Positions 34,577 through 40,706 of a stretch of DNA of 40,706 nt are shown piece after piece. The stretch's first letter is position 1. Every line of letters starts with the position of its first letter. The DNA is taken from positions 1 through 40,706 of the forward strand of contig JAQVLW010000011.1 in NCBI GenBank assembly GCA_028703945.1, written 5' to 3'. The DNA is from Aliarcobacter sp. Lineage in GTDB: Bacteria; Campylobacterota; Campylobacteria; Campylobacterales; Arcobacteraceae. The notes under the pieces are model-generated. The model was not told where the DNA came from, did not search any database, and worked only from the letters and a program-made list of their open reading frames with translations. The position numbers and the translations under genes are program-made.

Positions 34577-35872
34577 GTGTCAATGAATAAATTTAATTAC
34601 ACAGCAATTTCTGATGACTGTGTGAAATGTGGAAAATGTAAACCTGTTTGTACAATCTTTAATATAAATCAAGATGAAGCTACAAGTCCTAGAGGATTTA
34701 TTGATTTATTAGGAGCTTATGAAAGAAATGAATTAGAGCTTGACCAAACAGCAAAAGATATATTTGAATCATGTTTTTTATGTACAAATTGTGTTGAAGT
34801 ATGTCCAAATGACTTGCCAACAGATATGATAATTGAGCAAGTAAGAAGCGATATTGCAAAAAAATTTGGAATTGCTTGGTATAAAAGACTATTTTTCTTT
34901 TTATTAAGACATAGAAAAACTATGGATTTTTTATCAAAACTTGGTTGGGTATTTCAAACATGCGCTTTAAAAATAGATGAAAAAAAACAATCAGCCATCC
35001 CGCGATTTTCTCTTCCAATAGTTAAAAAAGGAAGAGCTTTACCCTTTGCAGATTCAAGAAGTTTTTTAAATAAATATCCTGCAAATATTCCAGCAGTTAA
35101 CAAAAAAATAGAAGAAACTAAAAAGAATAAAGTTGCTATTTTTATAGGTTGTATGAGTAATTATACTTATACGAATACAGGAGATTCATTAGTTAAGATT
35201 CTGAAAAAACTTGAACTTGATATTATGATTCCAAAAAAACAACTTTGCTGCGGAGCACCTGCATATTTTACAGGAGATTTTGATACAGTTGATTTCCTTG
35301 CTAAAAAAAATATTGAATATTTTGAAACTTGGATTGATGAAGTTGATGCTGTTATTATTCCAGAGGCTACATGTAGTGCCATGATAAACCAAGACTGGGC
35401 ACATTATTTTCATAATCAACCAGACTGGAAAAAAAGAGCTGAAAAGTTATCTGCAAAAATATTTATGGCTACAAAATGGCTAGAAAACAATACTGATTTG
35501 AAAAATATACTAGCAAATAGTGGTAAAAAATTTGACCAACTTGTGACTTACCATGACCCATGTCATGCTAAAAAAATGCAAGGTGTTTGGAAAGAACCAC
35601 GAAGTTTATTATCTCAAAATTATGTATTAAAAGAAATGAGTGATCCCAATAGATGTTGTGGATTTGGTGGAGTAACTATGCAAACAGAAAAATATAGTTT
35701 TGCAAAAGCAGCTGGAACTCCCAAAGCTGCTATGATAAAAGAAACTAAAGCACAAATTGTAAGTGCTGAATGTAGTGCATGTAGAATGCAAATTACAAAC
35801 TCTTTATTCTTAGCAGATGTAGATGTTCAATTTAAAAATCCGATTGAATTAATCGCTGAAGCATTGGAGTAG
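34577..35872 (+). CDS. GlcF-like iron-sulfur protein (two 4Fe-4S clusters, two CCG domains)
   Basis: A 431-aa protein. Two ferredoxin-type cluster motifs are visible: CVKCGKCKPVC (Cys15-Cys25) and CFLCTNCVEVCP (Cys66-Cys76). Two cysteine-rich CCG domains follow (LCCGAPAYF and RCCGFGG, each with its own upstream Cys). This is the layout of the iron-sulfur subunit of glycolate or D-lactate oxidases (GlcF/LldF-related) and heterodisulfide reductase relatives. No flavoprotein partner is adjacent, so the substrate is unknown. I give the GTG at 34577; the ATG at 34583, with AAGG five bases upstream, is an equally good start. lgt follows after three bases. Confidence 0.88.
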   Translation: MSMNKFNYTAISDDCVKCGKCKPVCTIFNINQDEATSPRGFIDLLGAYERNELELDQTAKDIFESCFLCTNCVEVCPNDLPTDMIIEQVRSDIAKKFGIAWYKRLFFFLLRHRKTMDFLSKLGWVFQTCALKIDEKKQSAIPRFSLPIVKKGRALPFADSRSFLNKYPANIPAVNKKIEETKKNKVAIFIGCMSNYTYTNTGDSLVKILKKLELDIMIPKKQLCCGAPAYFTGDFDTVDFLAKKNIEYFETWIDEVDAVIIPEATCSAMINQDWAHYFHNQPDWKKRAEKLSAKIFMATKWLENNTDLKNILANSGKKFDQLVTYHDPCHAKKMQGVWKEPRSLLSQNYVLKEMSDPNRCCGFGGVTMQTEKYSFAKAAGTPKAAMIKETKAQIVSAECSACRMQITNSLFLADVDVQFKNPIELIAEALE

Positions 35873-35875
35873 AAA

Positions 35876-36688
35876 ATGGAATTTTGGCAAAATATATATT
35901 CACACTTTAACCCTGTTGCCTTTAATTTAGGACCAGTTGCTGTTCATTGGTATGGAATTATGTATGCACTTGCATTGATTAGTGCAATATATGTAGCAAA
36001 ATGGTTTATAAAACGAGATAACTTACCAATTACAAATGAATTATTTGATTCTTATGTTTGGTGGGCTGAAATTGGTGTAATTTTAGGTGCAAGAATTGGA
36101 TATGTTTTATTTTATGATACACATACAATGTATTATCTTACTCATCCATGGCAAATATTTAATCCTTATATAGATGGTGTTTATGCAGGTATTTCAGGGA
36201 TGAGTTATCACGGAGCATTTTTTGGTTTTATATTAGCTTCATACCTATTTTGTAGAAAAAATAAAGTATCATTTTGGTTTATTACAGATATTGCAGTAAT
36301 TGGAGTTTCAGCTGCTTATGTATTTGGTAGAATTGGAAACTTCTTTAATCAAGAGTTAGTTGGACGAGCGACTGATGTTCCTTGGGGAATTTATGTAGGG
36401 CAAGTATTAAGACATCCATCGCAAATTTATGAAGCAATTCTTGAGGGCTTAGTAGTTTTTGTAATTTTAGTTTATCTAAGAAGAAGAAAAACTTTTAATG
36501 GGCAATTAGCATTAATGTATGGGATTTCATATTCAACAGCAAGAATAATTGCTGAATTCTTTAGACAACCAGATACACAATTAGGATTTATATATAGTAA
36601 TTGGCTTACAATGGGTATTTTACAATCTTTTGTTGTTTTAGTAATTTGTGTAGTTTTATATGTGAAAATAAGAAAAATAAATAGTTAA
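35876..36688 (+). CDS. lgt: Phosphatidylglycerol:prolipoprotein diacylglyceryl transferase
   Basis: A 270-aa polytopic inner-membrane enzyme that attaches diacylglycerol to the lipobox Cys of prolipoproteins. The Lgt signature GRIGNFFNQELVGRATD is present (about 143-159), as are VHWYGIMYALAL and SYHGAFFGF. Seven transmembrane helices are expected. The last codons spell KINS and form half of a terminator palindrome shared with the convergent gene. It lies three bases after the GlcF-like gene. Confidence 0.96.
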   Translation: MEFWQNIYSHFNPVAFNLGPVAVHWYGIMYALALISAIYVAKWFIKRDNLPITNELFDSYVWWAEIGVILGARIGYVLFYDTHTMYYLTHPWQIFNPYIDGVYAGISGMSYHGAFFGFILASYLFCRKNKVSFWFITDIAVIGVSAAYVFGRIGNFFNQELVGRATDVPWGIYVGQVLRHPSQIYEAILEGLVVFVILVYLRRRKTFNGQLALMYGISYSTARIIAEFFRQPDTQLGFIYSNWLTMGILQSFVVLVICVVLYVKIRKINS

Positions 36689-36705
36689 TTTTAACTATTT
36701 ATTTT
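36674..36705. terminator. Bidirectional terminator encoding KINS at both gene ends
   Basis: A perfect 15-base inverted repeat (36674-36688 and 36691-36705) with only two bases between arms. The left arm AAAATAAATAGTTAA is the end of lgt; its mirror is the end of the minus-strand 90-aa gene. Both proteins therefore end in KINS followed by TAA. The AT-only stem, apart from one G/C pair, is weak per base but long. Confidence 0.7.
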
Positions 36706-36963
36706 AATCTCTTTTGTATATCCAGATTGAATAGCTAATTCAGCTATTTTATTTTTTAGTAAATCTAATCTCCAGCCATGTCTACTTGCAAAATTTTCTA
36801 TTTCAGCTTCTCTTTCTTCAGGAGTACAAAATACAAAAATTCTCTTTAAAAAAGGTTTTGGTACTTGTATAGCTATTAATTGAAAATAATTTTCTTTACA
36901 GCTTCTTGAGCAAAAAGCCTTACTCATAGCAATCTTTTTTTTGCAGAATGGGCAATGCGACAT
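36691..36963 (-). CDS. Small zinc-ribbon-like protein, unknown (90 aa)
   Basis: A 90-aa protein with an N-terminal cysteine motif: HCPFCKKKIAMSKAFCSRSC (Cys4, Cys7, Cys18, Cys22), likely a zinc site of CxxC-CxxxC type. A basic hydrophobic stretch and a helical C-terminus follow. There is no signal peptide. I recognise no family. Its ATG overlaps the stop of the 64-aa gene upstream by one base, and its 3' end lies in the palindrome shared with lgt. Confidence 0.78.
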   Translation of the reverse strand: MSHCPFCKKKIAMSKAFCSRSCKENYFQLIAIQVPKPFLKRIFVFCTPEEREAEIENFASRHGWRLDLLKNKIAELAIQSGYTKEIKINS

Positions 36964-37157
36964 TATTTATTACCTTTGATTATTAGTTTGTAGAACTTTG
37001 CATTAGTAACATCTTGAAGAAATTTCGGTTCTATATCATGTAAAGCTATTATATCAATAGCTTTACCATCTTTTAACCAACCTCGTCCTGTATCTTCTAT
37101 GATTCGGTTTTCAAACAATTGGATTAATTCTTCTTTAGAAACAATCTGTTCTTTCAT
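36963..37157 (-). CDS. Small soluble protein, unknown (64 aa)
   Basis: A 64-aa soluble protein with mixed alpha/beta character (SKEELIQLFENRIIEDTGRGWL, then IDIIALHDIEPKFL). It has no cysteine, signal peptide or membrane segment. I recognise no family. It lies 39 bases downstream of the response regulator gene and overlaps the zinc-ribbon gene by one base, so the three are probably cotranscribed. Confidence 0.72.
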   Translation of the reverse strand: MKEQIVSKEELIQLFENRIIEDTGRGWLKDGKAIDIIALHDIEPKFLQDVTNAKFYKLIIKGNK

Positions 37158-37196
37158 ATTATAACTTTTTTATTAAGATTTTGCAAATAGCCATTC

Positions 37197-37901
37197 TTAA
37201 TTTGACTTAAGAATATCTATTGTATAGCCTTTGTTTGAGTGGTTTTTGATAATTTCATAATAAGTTTTTTGTCTGATTTTATTTACTATATTTCGCATAG
37301 TATAAATAGACATATCTTTACCTTTCCAAACAATATCTTTTATTGTATCATAATCTGTTATGTCATTTCGTCTTGTAATTAATAATTTTAAAAAAGATTT
37401 TTCTAATCTTGTAAAATCTATTAAAATTCCACCTGGTTTAAAAAATTGATCTCTATATTCATCAAAATACATACCATTTTCAAATTCTATTTTATCACCT
37501 CTTTTTGTTTGATTTAAACACATAATAACTGCTAGTTTTAAATCTTTAGCTCTTAAAGGTTTTGTTAAAAATGTATAAGCACCTGAATTAACTGCTGTAA
37601 CAATATTTTCATTATTATCTGTTTCTGAGATAATAATTTTTGGTAAAGTTGGAGCTAAACTTGATAATTCAGAACATAAATTAGAAAATGAAATGCCTTC
37701 AATATCTGTATCTATAATAACCATATCATAAGTATTTGAACATGCTAAAGCTAAGGCATCTTTTAAAGTTGAAGCAACTTTTAGTTCTTTAAAATAGTCA
37801 TCAAATTCTTTTCCTATTTCTTCATTTATTTTTTCATCACTACTTAGAAAAAGTAGTTTTGCATTATATAACTTTCTAATATTTTTCACTGTTTTTAACA
37901 T
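37197..37901 (-). CDS. Atypical OmpR-like response regulator, orphan
   Basis: A 234-aa protein with an N-terminal receiver fold (about 12-130) and a C-terminal winged helix (about 150-234, with FTRLEKSFLKLLITRR and IVNKIRQKT). The receiver is unusual. Asp64 in VIIDTDIEG is the likely phosphoacceptor, but the following Pro is Glu, and one acidic residue of the N-terminal pair is Ser (FLSSDE). Lys in FLTKPL is kept. No histidine kinase gene is adjacent. It may work with weak or no phosphorylation. A clear TTGACA/TATTAT promoter precedes it. Confidence 0.9.
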   Translation of the reverse strand: MLKTVKNIRKLYNAKLLFLSSDEKINEEIGKEFDDYFKELKVASTLKDALALACSNTYDMVIIDTDIEGISFSNLCSELSSLAPTLPKIIISETDNNENIVTAVNSGAYTFLTKPLRAKDLKLAVIMCLNQTKRGDKIEFENGMYFDEYRDQFFKPGGILIDFTRLEKSFLKLLITRRNDITDYDTIKDIVWKGKDMSIYTMRNIVNKIRQKTYYEIIKNHSNKGYTIDILKSN

Positions 37902-37934
37902 AATAATTCTCTTTGTATATTGGTTTGAATTATT

Positions 37935-37963
37935 ATAATAACTAAATTTTAATAATTTGTCAA
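37935..37963 (-). promoter_or_regulatory. Sigma-70-type promoter of the orphan response regulator
   Basis: On the minus strand TTGACA (37963-37958) and TATTAT (37940-37935) are 17 bases apart. Transcription would start about 27 bases before the ATG at 37901. The -35 is a perfect consensus match in the 103-base gap downstream of polA. Confidence 0.6.
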
Positions 37964-38004
37964 AATATTATTAATAAATATTAAATAATTTATTAAATTT
38001 AAAG

Positions 38005-40689
38005 TTACTTTAATTCTTGCCAAGAACTACCTATAGATACAGATACTTTTAAAGGTATATTTAATTTATACACATTTTCCATTATTTCTTTTAAATCAAT
38101 AGTTATTTCTTCTACAATATCATCCCTAATTTCAAAGATAAGTTCGTCATGGATTTGTAATAGCATTCTCATATTATTATTATTTTTATATTTCCTATGT
38201 ATTTCAATCATAGATAATTTAATTAAATCTGCAGCACTTCCTTGAAATAAAGTATTAACAGCTTCTCTTAAATATGCTGCTTTAATCATTGCATTTGCTG
38301 AGTCAAAATCAAATAATCTTTTTCTATTTAATAATGTTTTAATGTAGCCATTTATATGAGCAAAATCTTCAATTGATTTAAGATAATCTTTTACACTTTT
38401 AAATGCTTCAAAATATGAATCAATATAAAATTTTGCTTCTTTTGATGGAATTCCTAAAGTATCACCTAGTTTTTTACTTCCCATTCCATACAATAATCCA
38501 AAGTTTATTGATTTTGCAATTGATCTTTTTTCTTTGGCAAGTTCCTCTCCAAAAATTTTGACAGCAGTTTGGTAGTGAATATCTAAATCATTTCTAAATG
38601 CATCAACCAAGGCCTCATCACCACTAAAATGAGCCAATAATCTTAACTCTATTTGAGAATAATCAATTCCTACAAGTTTATAACCCTCTTTTGGAATAAA
38701 TGCTTCTCTTATTTTTGAACCACTTCCAGCTCGAACTGGAATATTTTGTAAATTTGGATTTTTTGAACTTAATCTTCCTGTTGCTGTTCCTGTATGTAAA
38801 AACGAAGTATGAATTCTATTATCAGGATTTTTTAATCCAAGTTCTAAAAGTGGCTCAATATAAGTTGATTGTAGTTTATATGCTTCTCTATATTTTAGCA
38901 ACCATGAAATAACTTCATGTTCATTTATTAAACCACTTAAAACAGCTTCATCTGTGCTATAACCTGTTTTTGTTTTTTTAGATGTTGCAAGTCCTAAAGT
39001 TTCAAATAAAACAACACCTAATTGTTTTGGCGAATTAATATTAAACTCTACACCTGAAATTTTATAGATTTGAGCTGTGAGTTCTTGAATATATTTATTA
39101 TTTGTTTCTTTTAACTCTTTTAATAAATTCACATCAACTTTTATTCCATTATTTTCCATATCGGCCAAAACATAAATAAAATCAAACTCCATATCAAAAG
39201 CTAATTTCAATAATTCTTCTTCATTTTTTTCTTTAAAAATTTCTAGTTGTTTATTAAAAAGTTTCAAAGTCATCAAAGCATCTTCAGCTGCATATTCACA
39301 AGCTTTGTAAACATCTACATTTGAGAAGTTTTCGCCTTTTTTTACTACATCTTTAAATGAAATCATTTTATGATTAAAATATTTATCTATCTGATAATCA
39401 AGTCCTACTTTTTCATTTGTATCTAAAAGCCATGATAAAATCATAGTATCAGCATAAAGTTTTAACTCTAAATCAAAGTTATTTTTAATAATCTCATAAT
39501 CATATTTAAAATTCTGAAGAACCAATTTATGCCTATTTAATTGAATGATTGCTTGTTTAGCAGCATTTTTTGAAATTTGTTCTGGTGCACCTAAATAATA
39601 ATGTGAAATAGGAACATAATAAGCAATGTTATCTTCATAAGCAAAAGAAAATCCTACGATTTGTGCTTTTTGCGTATCAATATCTGTAGTTTCTGTATCA
39701 AATGCAACGATTGCATCTCTTGGAATTGTATTAATTGCTAAAGATAATTTGTTTTCATCGTTTAATAAAACAAATTTTATTTCTTCATTTTTTTCTTTTT
39801 CCATTGGAATTTCTGTTTTAAAACTCATTCCATTTTTATTTATTCTATCAAGAATTTTTGCCATGTCATATTTGTGTAAAATATCACTAATTTTTAAAAT
39901 TGGATTTTCACTTGGTAATAAAAAATTATCTAAATCATCAATAACATGACAATCTTTTGATAAAGTTACAAGTTGTTTTGAAATAAATGCCATTTCTTTA
40001 CTCTCTTCTAAAAGAGTTTTCCATCTTTTTTTCTCAATATTTTCAAGATTTGCATAAATATTTTCTAAAGTTCCAAATTGCTGTATTAAAGCTTCTGCTG
40101 TTTTTGCACCAATTCCTTTTACTCCTGGAATATTATCAGCACTATCACCTAAAAGTGATTGATAATCTGTAAATTGTGAAGGATGAACGCCATATTTTTC
40201 TATACATTTTGCTTCATTTATAACAACTTTTTTTGTTGGATCAAATAGATAAATAGTATCATCATCTATTAATTGATATAAATCTTTATCATGAGAAACA
40301 ATTCTTACTTCCAAACCTTTTAGTTTTGCATCATGTGCAATTGATGCTACAATATCATCAGCTTCAAAACCGGTTCTAATTGCTGTTTTAAATCCCATTA
40401 ATTCAATCCATGAAATTGCAATTGGAAGTTGTTTTAATAAATCCTCAGGAACCTCAGGTCTGTGAGCTTTATATCCATCATAAAGGTCGTTTCTAAAAGT
40501 ATTACCTTTTGCATCCAAAGCAAAAACTATATAATCTGTTTGAAAATCTTTTCCAATATTTACTATAAAATTAATAAAACCTGTTAATAAACCTGTAGGA
40601 AAACCATCTTTTGATCTAAGAGGAGGAAGAGCAAAATAACTTCTAAATAAAAATCCAAATGTATCAATTACTGTGATTGTTTTTTTCAT
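38005..40689 (-). CDS. polA: DNA polymerase I
   Basis: An 894-aa three-domain polymerase for Okazaki-fragment processing and repair. The N-terminal 5' nuclease (about 1-290) includes RSYFALPPL and GDSADNIPGVKGIGAKTA. The 3'-5' proofreading domain is intact: FDTETTD, NFKYDYE and the ExoIII-type YAAEDA. The polymerase domain shows motif A (DYSQIELRLLAHFSGD), motif B (RSIAKSINFGLLYGMG) and motif C (QIHDELIFE). Length is normal. The start is 17 bases from the right edge, with AAGAGA just upstream, so its promoter is not visible. Confidence 0.97.
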   Translation of the reverse strand: MKKTITVIDTFGFLFRSYFALPPLRSKDGFPTGLLTGFINFIVNIGKDFQTDYIVFALDAKGNTFRNDLYDGYKAHRPEVPEDLLKQLPIAISWIELMGFKTAIRTGFEADDIVASIAHDAKLKGLEVRIVSHDKDLYQLIDDDTIYLFDPTKKVVINEAKCIEKYGVHPSQFTDYQSLLGDSADNIPGVKGIGAKTAEALIQQFGTLENIYANLENIEKKRWKTLLEESKEMAFISKQLVTLSKDCHVIDDLDNFLLPSENPILKISDILHKYDMAKILDRINKNGMSFKTEIPMEKEKNEEIKFVLLNDENKLSLAINTIPRDAIVAFDTETTDIDTQKAQIVGFSFAYEDNIAYYVPISHYYLGAPEQISKNAAKQAIIQLNRHKLVLQNFKYDYEIIKNNFDLELKLYADTMILSWLLDTNEKVGLDYQIDKYFNHKMISFKDVVKKGENFSNVDVYKACEYAAEDALMTLKLFNKQLEIFKEKNEEELLKLAFDMEFDFIYVLADMENNGIKVDVNLLKELKETNNKYIQELTAQIYKISGVEFNINSPKQLGVVLFETLGLATSKKTKTGYSTDEAVLSGLINEHEVISWLLKYREAYKLQSTYIEPLLELGLKNPDNRIHTSFLHTGTATGRLSSKNPNLQNIPVRAGSGSKIREAFIPKEGYKLVGIDYSQIELRLLAHFSGDEALVDAFRNDLDIHYQTAVKIFGEELAKEKRSIAKSINFGLLYGMGSKKLGDTLGIPSKEAKFYIDSYFEAFKSVKDYLKSIEDFAHINGYIKTLLNRKRLFDFDSANAMIKAAYLREAVNTLFQGSAADLIKLSMIEIHRKYKNNNNMRMLLQIHDELIFEIRDDIVEEITIDLKEIMENVYKLNIPLKVSVSIGSSWQELK

Positions 40690-40706
40690 AAAATCTCTTT
40701 TCTTTG

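Noticed and set aside
1-40706. Mobile elements, prophage, tRNA or rRNA genes
   Set aside because: No transposase, integrase, tRNA-like cloverleaf or rRNA sequence was recognised; gene content is core-type throughout except the polysaccharide operon.

Overview
The window is AT-rich, tightly packed bacterial chromosome. Protein families and gene order point to the Campylobacterota, most likely an Arcobacter/Aliarcobacter-type organism. The hemN-argF / hemB / ribA-rsmG neighbourhood resembles the order I remember from Campylobacter jejuni, but here a two-component system and an anaerobic ribonucleotide reductase operon sit between hemB and argF. I see no rRNA, tRNA, CRISPR array, insertion sequence or prophage. 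No stretch over 300 bases lacks a gene.

Left end (1-6169, all minus strand): a surface-polysaccharide operon. A MarR-type EPS regulator is followed by UDP-glucose dehydrogenase, UDP-glucuronate 4-epimerase, rfbA, rfbB, a VioA-like sugar aminotransferase and a hexapeptide acyltransferase cut by the window edge. rfbC and rfbD are absent, so the predicted products are UDP-galacturonate and an acylated dTDP-amino-dideoxyhexose rather than dTDP-rhamnose. A long dyad lies upstream of the regulator.

6179-10492 (minus): glyS, preceded by an unlisted 51-aa membrane protein that overlaps it. Then, upstream, comes the run ribA-rsmG-PP0621-like-unknown-tetraheme cytochrome c, which ends in a hairpin terminator.

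10552-18851: hemB, a soluble PAS histidine kinase and its response regulator (plus strand) converge on nrdD-nrdG (minus strand). The NrdD glycyl-radical domain is missing from the 705-aa catalytic chain. It is encoded instead by a separate 55-aa ORF with its own Shine-Dalgarno sequence, between nrdD and nrdG. This split class III reductase is the most striking feature of the window. argF and hemN follow on the plus strand.

18869-23164 (minus): a seven-gene run of a DjlA-like co-chaperone, a BFD-like 2Fe-2S protein, a small unknown, nadE, a divergent DegT-family protein, lpxK and a PLDc_N membrane protein. 23257-26179 (plus): tatB-tatC-queA-exonuclease. comEC (short form) follows on the minus strand, then an orphan coiled-coil protein on the plus strand.

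28024-33379 (minus): a compact operon of an RraA-like protein, a gamma-glutamylcyclotransferase-fold protein, a membrane-anchored TPR protein and the ovothiol synthase OvoA.

Right end: a lipoprotein, a GlcF-like iron-sulfur protein and lgt (plus), then a small operon with an atypical response regulator, and polA (minus). Several convergent gene pairs share one palindrome that contains both stop codons and probably acts as a bidirectional terminator.
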